Shown here piece by piece: positions 55,914 to 64,000 of a DNA stretch of 64,000 bases. The notes beneath the pieces were generated by a model that was given only the letters and a program-made list of their open reading frames with translations, did no database searches and was not told the DNA's origin. Made by a program: the position numbers and the translations under genes. Source of the stretch: Stenotrophomonas sp. WZN-1 (GTDB lineage Bacteria; Pseudomonadota; Gammaproteobacteria; Xanthomonadales; Xanthomonadaceae); contig NZ_CP021768.1 in the NCBI RefSeq assembly GCF_002192255.1, positions 1,072,001 to 1,136,000 on the forward strand. The letters run 5' to 3'. How positions within the stretch are numbered: the stretch's first letter is position 1; every line of letters begins with the position of its first letter.

Positions 55914-58334
55914 TCAGAACTTCGCGTTGAGCGAAATCCAGTAGCTGCGGCGCTGGTCCTTGGTCGCGTAGTCGTCCACGCAGTTGAACTCGCTCTGGCT
56001 GATCAGCAGGCATGACTGCGAGACGAAGTCCTTGTCGAACAGGTTGTTGACCCGTGCGTTCACGGTCAGCCAGGGCGTGGCCTTCCAGCTGCCACCGAGA
56101 TGGAAAATGGTGTAGTCCTCGTAGTAGCGGGTGTGGCTGGCACCGTTGGCGTCCAGCAGCGTGTCGCGGTAACGGTCGTAGCGGCCTTCGCCGATCAGAG
56201 ACAGGCTGATCGCTTCGTTGACCTGCCAGTTGAGGCTGGCGTTGGCCATGTGCCTGGCCGGCATCGTGCCGCTGATCGGAAGGCCCTTCTGCGCGCCGCT
56301 GGTCTGTTCGCTCTTGGTCCAGGTGTAGTTGCCACGCAGCTGCAGGCTGTCGAGCAGGTCGACGTGGGCGGCCAGTTCGGCGCCACGGGTCTCGGCCTTG
56401 TCGATGTTCACGCTCTGGGTGAAGGTGCTGTAGCCCAGTGCCGCCCAGCCAGGGCCGATGTCCACGCAGTAGCCACTGCCGGCGCGGGCCACTTCGCAGT
56501 TCGGGAAAGTGCCGCCGCTGGCGATCTTGTCCTCGAATTTGTTGAAGAAGCCGGTGACATTGAAGCCCCAGCGCTGGCCTTCGTAGTACGCGGCCAGCTC
56601 GTAGTTGGTGCTGGTTTCCGGCTTCAGGTTGGGCGAGCCCACCAGCGGCAGCACGCCCTGTCCACCGAAGCCGGTGATGCCCGGGAACAGCTGGTCCGGA
56701 CGCGGGGTCTTGTAGCCGGTGCTGACGCCACCCTTGAAGGTCCATGCGTCGCTGGCGTTCCACACCAGGTAGCCGCGCGGGCTGACATGGCTGCCGAATA
56801 CGTTGTGGTCGTCGTAGCGCAGGCCGAAGGTGGCGGTGAGGGTGTCGGTCAGCGCCCAGTTGTCCTCGGCGAACAGTGCCCACATGCGGTGCTTCTGCTT
56901 GACGTTGCTGCGATAGCCGGCGCCGTCCATGCCGAACACACCGTCGACCATGTCAGTGTTGTTGTACTGGCCACCCACGGTCAGCTTGTGGGCGCCGAAG
57001 TCCAGGTCGAGCATGGTGTCGAGCACGTAGCCTTCCAGCTCCATGGTGCGCAGCGGGCGCGGCAGGAACGCCTGCAGGCGCGCCATCTCGCTCGGGTTCA
57101 GGGCAGCCAGGGCGTTGCCGCGGCCGGCCGCACAGTTGTTGGCAGCACCGGTGCGGCGGCAGACGTCATTCCACAGCGTCTGCAGGTTGGCGCGCTCGTC
57201 CAGGGTCAGCGGCAGTGAGCGGCCGAGGTTGCTGCTTTTGCTGTGGGTCAGCGAAGTCTGCCAGGTGCCGAAGCTGTAGCGGCCCTGGTGGGTCAGCGAC
57301 AGCTGGTCGCGCTCGTAGCGCTGGTAGGCGGTGTAACCCACGCGCGGCTGCACCACGCGACGAGTGACGGTGCCGCTGCCGTTCGGGTTGGGAATGACGG
57401 CGTTGCCGACGCGCCACAGGCTGGCCAGGCTGTCGAGGGTGCCGGTCTGGCCTTCGCTGTTGTCGAACTTCTGCCGCGACACGTCGTAGTCCAGCCACAG
57501 TTCGTGGTCGTCATTGATGCGGAAGTCCAGCCGCACGCCGCTGTTCCAGTTGGTGTTGGCGACCGACTTGCCGCCGCCGCCGAAGCCGATGCTGCGCTCC
57601 CACAGGGTGCCATCCGGCAACGGCAGCGCATCCCATTCGGGGTTGGAGGCCTTGGCGTCGTAGTAGCTGCCACGTACCGCCAGGCTGAGGCGATCCTTCA
57701 GCAGCGGACCGCTGAGGTACAGGTCGGTGGTGCGTGCATCGCCGAACTGGTCATCCTGCTGCACCGTGAAGCCCTGGGTCAGCGCGCCGTGCCAGCTGTC
57801 CTGGTTGCGGCGGGTGATGATGTTGATGACGCCGCCCATCGCGTCCGAGCCGTACAGCGTGGACATCGGCCCACGCACCACTTCGATGCGCTCGATCGCA
57901 TCCAGCGGCGGCAGGTAGGCGAACTGGCCGCCGCCGAAGTTGTTCGGATAGATCTGGCCGACATTGCTCTGGCGGCGGCCGTCGATCAGCACCAGGGTGT
58001 ACTCGGACGGCAGGCCGCGCATCGAGACGGTGGCGCGGCCGTTCTTGTCGGTCGCTTCCAGGCCGACATCGATGCCTTCGACGTCGCGCAGCGCGTCGAC
58101 CAGGCTGGTATACGGGCGCTTGCTCAGTTCCTCGCGGCTGACCACGCTGATGCTGGCCGGGGCATCGATCACCTTCTGTTCGAAGCCGGAAGCGGTGACC
58201 ACCACCTTGTCCAGCGTCTGCGGCGCGCCGGCGGCGTCACCGTGGGCGAAGGCAGGGCTGGCGAAAGCCGCCAGCACGGCGCTGGTCAGCAGAGTACGGG
58301 ACAGGGACGAACGGACACGATGGCGCTGGGCCAT
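55914..58334 (-). CDS. TonB-dependent outer-membrane receptor (catecholate/FepA-like)
   Basis: 806 residues. A signal peptide (cleavage after FAHG region), a plug domain with the TonB box near LDKVVVTASGFEQK, VSMRGLPSEYTLVLIDGRR, ERIEVVRGPMSTLYGSDAMGGVINIITRR, then a 22-strand barrel ending in Phe (WISLNAKF). The plug pattern is of the FepA/CirA ferric catecholate group, though substrate cannot be assigned. It follows the small secreted protein downstream of the Fur-like site. Confidence 0.9.
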   Translation of the reverse strand: MAQRHRVRSSLSRTLLTSAVLAAFASPAFAHGDAAGAPQTLDKVVVTASGFEQKVIDAPASISVVSREELSKRPYTSLVDALRDVEGIDVGLEATDKNGRATVSMRGLPSEYTLVLIDGRRQSNVGQIYPNNFGGGQFAYLPPLDAIERIEVVRGPMSTLYGSDAMGGVINIITRRNQDSWHGALTQGFTVQQDDQFGDARTTDLYLSGPLLKDRLSLAVRGSYYDAKASNPEWDALPLPDGTLWERSIGFGGGGKSVANTNWNSGVRLDFRINDDHELWLDYDVSRQKFDNSEGQTGTLDSLASLWRVGNAVIPNPNGSGTVTRRVVQPRVGYTAYQRYERDQLSLTHQGRYSFGTWQTSLTHSKSSNLGRSLPLTLDERANLQTLWNDVCRRTGAANNCAAGRGNALAALNPSEMARLQAFLPRPLRTMELEGYVLDTMLDLDFGAHKLTVGGQYNNTDMVDGVFGMDGAGYRSNVKQKHRMWALFAEDNWALTDTLTATFGLRYDDHNVFGSHVSPRGYLVWNASDAWTFKGGVSTGYKTPRPDQLFPGITGFGGQGVLPLVGSPNLKPETSTNYELAAYYEGQRWGFNVTGFFNKFEDKIASGGTFPNCEVARAGSGYCVDIGPGWAALGYSTFTQSVNIDKAETRGAELAAHVDLLDSLQLRGNYTWTKSEQTSGAQKGLPISGTMPARHMANASLNWQVNEAISLSLIGEGRYDRYRDTLLDANGASHTRYYEDYTIFHLGGSWKATPWLTVNARVNNLFDKDFVSQSCLLISQSEFNCVDDYATKDQRRSYWISLNAKF

Positions 58335-58479
58335 GGCAGTTACCTCGAAGGATGCAGGGTGGTGCGACGCCGTGCGCGAAGGGCGCGGCAGGTACGGAAG
58401 GCCCGGTCAGGGGCGGCAGGGATGAAGCAGGCAGCGGCGTGCAGGCGCGACCACGCGGGCGGTCACGTCGGGCCGTGGA

Positions 58480-58881
58480 TCAGGCGAGCGGCGGCGCCTG
58501 GCCGCGTTGCTGGCGACGCCCGGGCGCATCGGCCCAGGGCGTGTCCGGAGCGGCCAGCGGCCAGTCCGGGCGCACGCCGGGCATGGCCGGCGTGGCGGGT
58601 ACGAGTTCGAGTTCAGTACGCAGCCAGTGGCTGGCCAGCAGCAGGGGTGGGCGTACCTTCTCGGCCGATTTCACCGGAGCAGAGGCGCAGCGGCGCAGCT
58701 TGGCCGGGGCCTCTTCCTGCAGGGGCGCTTCGCCTCCGCGCTCTTCCAGCGGCATCTGCACGGCCATTCCGGCGTGGGCCTGTGGCAGCAGTGGCACAGT
58801 GCCCAGCAGCAAGGCCAGCATCGCCACCCACGCCAGCAGGCTGGCCAGCGCGGGACGCTGGCCGCGCATGGCGGTACCCAT
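58480..58881 (-). CDS. Small secreted Pro-rich protein, first gene after a Fur-like site
   Basis: 133 residues from ATG 58881 (a TTG at 58923 is also in frame; neither has a strong ribosome site). An N-terminal hydrophobic segment (LAWVAMLALLLGTVPLLPQAHA) looks like a signal peptide, followed by an Ala/Pro/Glu-rich, poorly structured tail. I do not recognise a family. It precedes the TonB receptor by about 145 bp and follows the Fur-like site by about 115 bp. Confidence 0.5.
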   Translation of the reverse strand: MGTAMRGQRPALASLLAWVAMLALLLGTVPLLPQAHAGMAVQMPLEERGGEAPLQEEAPAKLRRCASAPVKSAEKVRPPLLLASHWLRTELELVPATPAMPGVRPDWPLAAPDTPWADAPGRRQQRGQAPPLA

Positions 58882-58997
58882 CTTGCGATGGATGAGTGGG
58901 CGAGGGCGAAGCGGGCGCAGCAAGCGGGGTCCCCAAGGGTCTGCCGGCAGCGGCCGGCATCAACGGGGCGTGATTGTAATGAGAGCTGTTAGCCGTT

Positions 58998-59016
58998 GCA
59001 AATGAGAATGATTGCC
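58998..59016. promoter_or_regulatory. Fur-box-like site upstream of the receptor operon
   Basis: GCAAATGAGAATGATTGCC matches 13 of 19 positions of the consensus GATAATGATAATCATTATC. It is the only AT-rich stretch between piuC and the small secreted gene, and all downstream genes are iron-related, so Fur-dependent repression is likely. Confidence 0.7.
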
Positions 59017-59044
59017 AAAATATCGCTGGCCGGCCAGGTGGGGC

Positions 59045-59722
59045 TCAGACTTCGCTCCAGCGCCGCAGCAGGTTGTGGTACACGCCGGTCAGCTGCAGCA
59101 CCGCCTCGGCGTCGCCGCCGGTCTGCCGCAGGCGCTCGATCGAGCCATCCATTTCCCACAGCAGGCGCCGCTGCACGTCGTCGCGGATCATGCTCTGCAC
59201 CCAGAAGAACGAGGCCACGCGCGCACCGCGGGTGACCGGCCGCACCTGGTGCAGGCTGCTGGACGGATACACGATCAGGTCGCCGGCCGGCAGCTTCACC
59301 TCGTGCTCGCCGTAGGTATCGCTGATGACCAGCTCGCCGCCTTCGTACTCGTCCGGATCGGACAGGAACAGTGTGCAGGAGATGTCCGAACGCAGCTGCT
59401 CGCCATTGCCCAGGTTCATCACCGCGCCATCGACATGGAAGCCATAGGTGCCGCCACCGCTGTAGCGGTTGAAGCGCGGCGGCAGGTACTTCAGCGGCAG
59501 CGCTGCGCTGAAGAACAGCGGGTGCCGGGCCAGCGCGACGAGGATGATCTCGCCGAGTTCGCGGCGCAGCGGCGAGGCCTCGGGCAGCTGCTGGTTGTGC
59601 TTTGCCTGTGCGCCCAGATGCCCCACGGTTTCGCGGCCATCGGTCCAGTCGGCGGCGTCGAGGCGGCGACGGAAGTCGGCGACCTGGTCGACGCTGAGAA
59701 TGTCGGGGATGTGCAGCAGCAT
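59045..59722 (-). CDS. piuC: Fe(II)/2-oxoglutarate-type PKHX dioxygenase PiuC
   Basis: 225 residues from ATG 59722. The iron facial triad is His96, Asp98 (GFHVDGAVM) and His158 (SLHQVRPV), and Arg168 is a candidate oxoglutarate ligand. In P. aeruginosa, PiuC accompanies the PiuA receptor in iron-starvation operons; its substrate is unknown. It lies 10 bp after the Sel1-repeat gene. Confidence 0.93.
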   Translation of the reverse strand: MLLHIPDILSVDQVADFRRRLDAADWTDGRETVGHLGAQAKHNQQLPEASPLRRELGEIILVALARHPLFFSAALPLKYLPPRFNRYSGGGTYGFHVDGAVMNLGNGEQLRSDISCTLFLSDPDEYEGGELVISDTYGEHEVKLPAGDLIVYPSSSLHQVRPVTRGARVASFFWVQSMIRDDVQRRLLWEMDGSIERLRQTGGDAEAVLQLTGVYHNLLRRWSEV

Positions 59723-59732
59723 GCGGGACTCC

Positions 59733-60452
59733 TCAGAGGGACGGCGGTGCGACCAGGGCGCGCACCTGTGGATGCGGCGACGCCGCCAGTTCCGGCACGA
59801 TGTGCGCCATGAACGCTGGGCTGCCGTGCGCCAGTGCGAGCCGCAGCCAGTGCATGGCCTCCTCGAGGTGGCCGGCCTGCAGCAGGATCGAGGCGTAGTT
59901 GGCCTGGCCGCGGAAATCACCGGCTTCGGCCGCGCGCTGGTACCAGGCGAGCGCAGCCTGCGGATCGGGTGCGGTATCCAGCCCGTCTTCGAGGTGGCGG
60001 GCCAGCAGGTTCATCGATTTGGCGTGGCCCAGGTGCGCGGCACGGGTGTACAGGGCCAGTGCCTGCGCGCGGTCCTGCGGAACGCCGCGGCCGGTGGCCA
60101 GCAGGTTGGCCAGGTTGTATAGGCCCCAGTCCAGCCCGGTGTCGGCGGCGCGCCGGTACCACACTGCCGCCAGCGTCGGGTTGGCCGTGGTGCCGTGGCC
60201 CAGCTCATGGCAGCGGCCGAGCATGTTCATCGCCATCGGCGCGCCGTTGTTGGCGGCGGTTTCGTACCAGAGCAGCGCGGCCGAGGTGTCCTGCGCGGTG
60301 CCTTTGCCTTCCATGTGCATCTGCGCGAGCAGCAGTTGTGCATCGACCTGTCCAGCCTGCGCGGCGTCGCGCACGCGTGCGAACGCGGCCTGCGGATCGT
60401 GCTGCAGCAGCTCGGCCAGGGCGTCGGTGTCGATGGGAGTGCGGGTAACCAT
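59733..60452 (-). CDS. Sel1-like tetratricopeptide repeat protein
   Basis: 239 residues with at least five Sel1 repeats (for example [40 protein letters not shown]). Such proteins act as interaction scaffolds. It lies between the Fiu-type receptor and piuC, as in the PiuA-Sel1-PiuC cluster of pseudomonads. A strong terminator ends 22 bp upstream of its start codon. No ribosome site is obvious. Confidence 0.88.
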   Translation of the reverse strand: MVTRTPIDTDALAELLQHDPQAAFARVRDAAQAGQVDAQLLLAQMHMEGKGTAQDTSAALLWYETAANNGAPMAMNMLGRCHELGHGTTANPTLAAVWYRRAADTGLDWGLYNLANLLATGRGVPQDRAQALALYTRAAHLGHAKSMNLLARHLEDGLDTAPDPQAALAWYQRAAEAGDFRGQANYASILLQAGHLEEAMHWLRLALAHGSPAFMAHIVPELAASPHPQVRALVAPPSL

Positions 60453-60473
60453 GGGGTGAGTATCGCCGGAAAC

Positions 60474-60502
60474 AAAAACGGCGGCAGGAGAGCCTGCCGC
60501 CG
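60474..60502 (-). terminator. Rho-independent terminator between the Fiu-type receptor and Sel1 gene
   Basis: On the minus strand CGGCGGCAGG / CCTGCCGCCG with a CTCT loop (60479-60502 arms) is followed by TTTTTG (60474-60478). It lies 19 bp before the receptor stop and 22 bp before the Sel1 gene start. Confidence 0.85.
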
Positions 60503-60520
60503 TGGTGGAGCGAAGTTACA

Positions 60521-62809
60521 TCAGAACTTCACGTTCAGTGCCAGGGTGGCCGAACGACCCGGGGCGATGCTCGCGTAGTGCGAGGCATAGGCCTTGGTGA
60601 AGTAGGTCTTGTCGGTCAGGTTCTGCACGTTGAGCTGCAGGCTGATGTTGTCCTGGATCGCGTAGCTGGCCATCGCGTCGAAGCGGGTGTAGCTCGGGAT
60701 CCACTTGGTGTTGGCGACATCACCGTACTGCTTGTCCGCGTAGAACGCACCGGCGCCGATGGTCAGGCCGATCGGGAAGCTGTAGGTGGTCCACAGGTTG
60801 GCGCTGTGCTTGGCGGTGTTCGGGAACACGTTGCCGTTGTACGGCGACGGCACGTAGACGTTGGACGGGCAGGTGCGGCCGGACACGGCGCAGACAAAGC
60901 CGTTGTCCTTCAGTTCCGAGTCCAGGTAGGTGTAGCCGCCATACAGGCTCCAGGCGTCGGTCAGCTGGCCGGTGAAGCCCAGCTCGAAGCCGTTGATTTC
61001 CTTCTTGCCGGCGTTCTGGCTGGTGCCGTTGTCGACGGTCACGCGTGCGTTGTTCATCACGGTGTGGAAGATCGCGGCGGTCAGGTTCAGGCGATTGTCG
61101 AACAGGTCCCACTTGGTACCCAGTTCGAGGTTCCTGGTGTCCTGCGGCTTGAGGTCGGCCACGGCGGCGCTCAGGCCGTCCGAACCATCACCACCGTCCA
61201 TGCCCGGCGGGGTCGAGGAGGTGCCCCACGACAGGTAGATGCTGCCGTTCTCCAGCGGCTTGAAGACGACGCCAGCCTGGTAGTTCAGGAAGTCGTTGTC
61301 ATTGCGCACGCGGGTCGGTGCCTTGCCGGCCACCGGAGTGGTCAGGGTGGTGCTGTAGTCGTCGTAACGCAGGCCGACGTTGAAGCTCCACTGGGCGTTG
61401 AGCTCGATGGTGTCGAACAGATAAGCGGACTTGGTCTTGGTGCGCTGCTCGACGTCCAGTGCCTTGTCGCTGCGGTACACCGAATGGGTGGCCGCCCACG
61501 GATCACGCGGGTTCGGATTGGCGAAGTCGGTGCAATTGTAGCCGGTGGCCGCGCCCGTGGTCGGGCACTTGCTGTTGCCGGTGAGCGGGTTGCTGGTGCC
61601 CGGGGTCATCAGATAGCTGCCGCGGGTCATCTTCTCGTCGCTGTATTCCACGCCAGCGCTGTAGCTGTGCTTGAGCACGCCGGTCTGGAAGGCACCAGTC
61701 AGGCCCAGCTGGTCGGCGAAGCTCTTGACGTCGACGGCGCGGGCGTTGGTACGGCGCCACAGGGTGCCGTAGTTGTTCGGGTTGCCCTGGCTGTCGTCCG
61801 GCTGGGTCCACAGGTAGTCGTTGCTGGTGTTGCCCAGGCGCGCGATGTTGCGCAGCTTGTGGCCGCCGAAGTCGTAGCTGGCATCCAGGGTGCTGATGTC
61901 GGCGCGGGTACGCTGGAAGTCACGGTCGACCAGGCCGTAGTAGTTGTTGCGGTCCGGCACCATCGGGCGGCCGTCGATCCACTTCGAGGCCGGTGCACCG
62001 TTCGGGTTGCCATAGGGGAAGCCACCCGCGTCGGGCAGGTCATCGCTCTGCATGTGGTAGTGGCTGGCGATCAGCTGCGCCGGGCCGTTCAGGCCGAATG
62101 CGATCGACGGCGCGATGCCCCAGCGGCTGACATTGGCAGCGTCACGGCCGGGGATGTCCGACTCGTGCTTCATCAGGTTCAGGCGGGCGGCGATGCCATC
62201 GCCCAGCACGTAGTTGGCATCCACGGTGCCGCGCGCGTAGCTGTCGGTGCCGATGCCCATGCTGGCGCTGGTCTCGTTCTTCAGCTTCGGCGTCTTGCTC
62301 ACCAGGTTCAGGCTGCCACCACCGGAATCACGGCCACCGTAGGCCGAGCTCGGGCCCTTGACCACTTCCACCTGCTCCAGGTCGAAGATTTCGCGGGTCT
62401 GTGAGCCGACGTCACGCAGGCCGTCGACGAAGATGTTGCTCTGCGAATCGAAGCCACGGATGAAGGGGCGGTCGCCGGTCGGGTTGCCACCTTCGCCGGC
62501 ACCGAAGGTGATGCCCGGCACCATGCGCAGCGCATCCTGCAGGTTGGTCGCACCGGTTTCGGCGATCAGCTTCTCCGAGACGATCGACACCGACTTCGGG
62601 GTGTCCAGCAGTTCTGCGGTGAACTTCGGCGAGGACGGATTGAACCAGCTGCCACGCACCTGCACCCTGTCCAGGTCGGTGGCCTTGCGGGAGGCAGCGT
62701 CAGCGCTGTCGGCAGCCTGTGCGGCCAGCGGCGCGAAGCCGGCGGCCAGGGTGGCGGTGGCGAGCAGGGAAACGCGCGGGGCGTGCTTGCGGGACGTGAT
62801 GTGGGTCAT
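60521..62809 (-). CDS. TonB-dependent siderophore receptor, Fiu/PiuA-like
   Basis: 762 residues. Signal peptide (AGFAPLAAQAADS), TonB box region, plug domain with NLQDALRMVPGITFGAGEGGN and VVKGPSSAYGGRDSGGGSLNLVSK, and a barrel ending in Phe (NVKF). The order receptor-Sel1-piuC is that of the PiuA/Fiu loci that import catecholate siderophores and cefiderocol-type drugs. The substrate specificity is inferred from context. Confidence 0.92.
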   Translation of the reverse strand: MTHITSRKHAPRVSLLATATLAAGFAPLAAQAADSADAASRKATDLDRVQVRGSWFNPSSPKFTAELLDTPKSVSIVSEKLIAETGATNLQDALRMVPGITFGAGEGGNPTGDRPFIRGFDSQSNIFVDGLRDVGSQTREIFDLEQVEVVKGPSSAYGGRDSGGGSLNLVSKTPKLKNETSASMGIGTDSYARGTVDANYVLGDGIAARLNLMKHESDIPGRDAANVSRWGIAPSIAFGLNGPAQLIASHYHMQSDDLPDAGGFPYGNPNGAPASKWIDGRPMVPDRNNYYGLVDRDFQRTRADISTLDASYDFGGHKLRNIARLGNTSNDYLWTQPDDSQGNPNNYGTLWRRTNARAVDVKSFADQLGLTGAFQTGVLKHSYSAGVEYSDEKMTRGSYLMTPGTSNPLTGNSKCPTTGAATGYNCTDFANPNPRDPWAATHSVYRSDKALDVEQRTKTKSAYLFDTIELNAQWSFNVGLRYDDYSTTLTTPVAGKAPTRVRNDNDFLNYQAGVVFKPLENGSIYLSWGTSSTPPGMDGGDGSDGLSAAVADLKPQDTRNLELGTKWDLFDNRLNLTAAIFHTVMNNARVTVDNGTSQNAGKKEINGFELGFTGQLTDAWSLYGGYTYLDSELKDNGFVCAVSGRTCPSNVYVPSPYNGNVFPNTAKHSANLWTTYSFPIGLTIGAGAFYADKQYGDVANTKWIPSYTRFDAMASYAIQDNISLQLNVQNLTDKTYFTKAYASHYASIAPGRSATLALNVKF

Positions 62810-62888
62810 GGCTTGGGGGTAGTGGCTGGGATCGGGAAAGGGCGAGGGCCGAAGCGCAGACAGCGCGACGACACGTAGGGGGGCTTTT

Positions 62889-62914
62889 GTAGCGCCGAGC
62901 CGATGCTCGGCTAC
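62889..62914. repeat. REP palindrome GTAGCGCCGAGCCGATGCTCGGCTAC
   Basis: A single palindrome in the 148-bp gap between the receptor and the upstream small membrane-protein gene; one strand could form a terminator-like structure between them. Confidence 0.75.
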
Positions 62915-62957
62915 GCGGCGGACGACATCAGGCGCACGGCAACGGCCGCAGGGCGCC

Positions 62958-63371
62958 TCAGCTGGCGTGCGGTGCGGGCGGTGCGGGCGGTGCGTGGCCG
63001 GGATTCAACCGCAGTGCGGGATCGCGCAGCTGCCAGCGCAGGGCGTCGGAACGCCACAGCGGGATATGCGCGACCAGGGTGGCGCGCGCGGGGGGCATGC
63101 CGGTGCAGGGCGAGGTGCCCTCGCCATCAAGCGGGGGTTCCGGTGCCGGTGCGGCGTACTGCGGGCATTCGTCCGCCGGCGGGGCCGGCAACGGCATGAC
63201 CTGGCGCAACCCTTCGGCATGTGCCTGCCATCCATGGGCAGTCGGGTCATTGCTGCGTCCTTCGTGCAGCGCCGACCAGCCCAGCAGCAGCGTCAGCAGC
63301 ACGGCCACAGCCAGTGGCCACCCCTGGCGGGCGAGCTGGCACAACGTGGCAGTGGGCGCGGGCGAAGCCAT
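62958..63371 (-). CDS. Small membrane protein, first gene after a second Fur-like site
   Basis: 137 residues: membrane anchor at about 17-35 (GWPLAVAVLLTLLLGWSAL), then a Pro/Ala-rich periplasmic tail with two cysteines (ADECPQY, SPCTGM) and a Pro-rich end. I do not recognise a family. The ribosome site is weak. It lies 50 bp downstream of the Fur-like site and 149 bp upstream of the Fiu-type receptor. Confidence 0.55.
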   Translation of the reverse strand: MASPAPTATLCQLARQGWPLAVAVLLTLLLGWSALHEGRSNDPTAHGWQAHAEGLRQVMPLPAPPADECPQYAAPAPEPPLDGEGTSPCTGMPPARATLVAHIPLWRSDALRWQLRDPALRLNPGHAPPAPPAPHAS

Positions 63372-63420
63372 GGCGCGGGGGGCGGATCGTTACGAAGGTG
63401 TTACGCAGGATAACATCAAC

Positions 63421-63439
63421 GATAATGATTCGCATATGC
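63421..63439. promoter_or_regulatory. Fur-box-like site upstream of the Fiu-type unit
   Basis: GATAATGATTCGCATATGC matches 13 of 19 consensus positions, including the complete left half GATAATGAT. The site is 50 bp before the start codon of the small membrane protein and reads out into the receptor unit. Confidence 0.8.
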
Positions 63440-63466
63440 GCAATCAGGCCAGCCAACCGGATGGCC

Positions 63467-63489
63467 GAAAAGCGCCCTGAAGGGGCGCT
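63467..63489 (-). terminator. Rho-independent terminator after the Rieske gene
   Basis: On the minus strand AGCGCCC-CTTCA-GGGCGCT is followed by TTTTC (63467-63470). It would end the Rieske transcript before the Fur-site promoter region. Confidence 0.75.
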
Positions 63490-63562
63490 CAGTGCGTTCA
63501 CGTGGACCCACCCTGGGAATGGATGCTTTCCGGAAGGGCGCGCCCCTGCCGGGCGCGCCGCC

Positions 63563-63895
63563 TCAATCCCGGTCGTCGCGGGTCCAGACGGCGTCGTGCT
63601 CGCGCTTCACCGGGAACTTGGGCACCGGGGTATAGGCCGGTGCGCACAGGGCGCGGCCATCGCGCACGTCGAAGCGCGCGCCGTGCAACACGCACTCCAC
63701 GCTGCCTTCGGCGGTGTTGAACTCGCCCGAGGACAGCTCGAACTCCTCATGCGTGCACTGGTCTTCCAGCGCATACAGCTCGCCGTCGAGGTTGAACACC
63801 ACGATCGGCGTGCCGGTCACTTCGTCGAACACGCTCTTCATTTCACCCGGCAGCAGCTCATTGCCGGCACAGACAAAGGTCCAGGTATCGCTCAC
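63563..63895 (-). CDS. Rieske [2Fe-2S] ferredoxin
   Basis: 110 residues from GTG 63895. Cluster ligands Cys47, His49 (QCTHEE), Cys68 and His71 (CVLHGARF) have Rieske spacing. It is an electron carrier of the non-heme oxygenase ferredoxin class. The start overlaps the stop of the upstream partial gene by 4 nt, so both belong to one operon. Confidence 0.92.
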   Translation of the reverse strand: MSDTWTFVCAGNELLPGEMKSVFDEVTGTPIVVFNLDGELYALEDQCTHEEFELSSGEFNTAEGSVECVLHGARFDVRDGRALCAPAYTPVPKFPVKREHDAVWTRDDRD

Positions 63896-64000
63896 GCGGC
63901 TGCTCCGGCCAGCGATTTCTCCAGGATCTCGAAGCGCAGGTCGTCGCGCTTGGGGATGCCGAAGCGTTCGTCGCCATACGGGAACGGCTTCTTGATGCCG
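63892..64000 (-). CDS. 3' end of an unidentified gene (partial)
   Basis: Only the last 35 residues are in the window, including KKPFPYGDERFGIPKR and FEILEKSLAG. The stop TGA overlaps the Rieske start by 4 nt, so it is operonic. The fragment is too short to name. A Rieske gene often sits near Fe-S assembly or oxygenase genes, but no inference is made. Confidence 0.6.
   Translation of the reverse strand, partial: GIKKPFPYGDERFGIPKRDDLRFEILEKSLAGAAA

Overview
The window is high-GC chromosomal DNA from a gammaproteobacterium of the Xanthomonadaceae, most probably Stenotrophomonas (S. maltophilia complex). This rests on the gene content and order (kdsD-kdsC-lptCAB-rpoN-hpf-ptsN-hprK-rapZ-PTS-mgtE; yqgE-ruvX-pyrB; proC-yggS/pilT-pilU; purM/DUF2066-perM-hda) and on many short palindromes of the type GTAGATCCACGCCATGCGTGGAT, the hallmark SMAG/REP elements of that genus. 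No rRNA, tRNA, prophage, integron or CRISPR array was seen. Almost all of it is core chromosome; the accessory signal is in the REP elements, one REP-associated transposase and two iron-acquisition clusters.

Layout. 0.1-3.1 kb: a DUF4105 membrane protein coupled to a lipoprotein-type alpha/beta hydrolase. 3.2-6.8 kb: an MFS exporter and soxR, divergent across a near-perfect SoxR operator, then an atypical SDR divergent from a LysR regulator. 6.9-10.8 kb: proC-yggS divergent from pilT-pilU (twitching motility). 10.9-15.1 kb: aldo/keto reductase, LysR, small DUF4287, GNAT, YitT and tag. 15.1-19.0 kb: DUF4153 membrane protein (coupled to tag) and yqgE-ruvX-pyrB. 19.0-19.8 kb: a RAYT transposase bracketed by REPs of one family. 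19.8-22.4 kb: esterase lipoprotein, zinc-ribbon protein and mgtE.

22.5-33.0 kb is one long minus-strand array: KDO synthesis (kdsD, kdsC), LPS transport (lptC, lptA, lptB), sigma-54 (rpoN), ribosome hibernation factor, and a regulatory PTS (EIIA-Ntr, HprK, RapZ, EIIA-Man, HPr, EI) with no sugar permease in the window. Divergent from it are a BolA-family gene, murA and a one-EF-hand protein. 35.0-39.9 kb: two DUF3108 paralogues, purN, three membrane-protein genes and purM. 40.0-43.0 kb: DUF2066, a PerM-type permease and hda. 43.0-43.6 kb is a gene-free, strongly self-complementary block. 43.6-50.6 kb: the AmgK-MurU peptidoglycan-recycling pair, a GlsB-type protein, an M20 peptidase, a ComEA-like protein, two unrelated L,D-transpeptidase types and a HutD-family protein.

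50.8-64.0 kb is iron-related and minus-strand. One unit, headed by a Fur-box-like site at 58998-59016, has a small secreted protein, a TonB-dependent receptor, a PepSY membrane protein, DUF2271 and DUF4198 periplasmic proteins, ApbE flavinyltransferase and a membrane-anchored flavoreductase. I read it as a possible extracytosolic flavin-based system for reducing imported ferric chelates. A second unit, headed by a Fur-box-like site at 63421-63439, has a small membrane protein and a Fiu/PiuA-type receptor, followed after a terminator by a Sel1-repeat gene and piuC. The window ends in a Rieske ferredoxin gene and the 3' end of an unidentified gene.

The entries most worth a second look are the 7-copy 36-bp REP array inside the flavin operon together with the RAYT, the variant flavinylation-like motif in the DUF2271 protein next to ApbE, the structured 43-kb intergenic block, and the SoxR operator in the 19-bp spacer of the MFS promoter.
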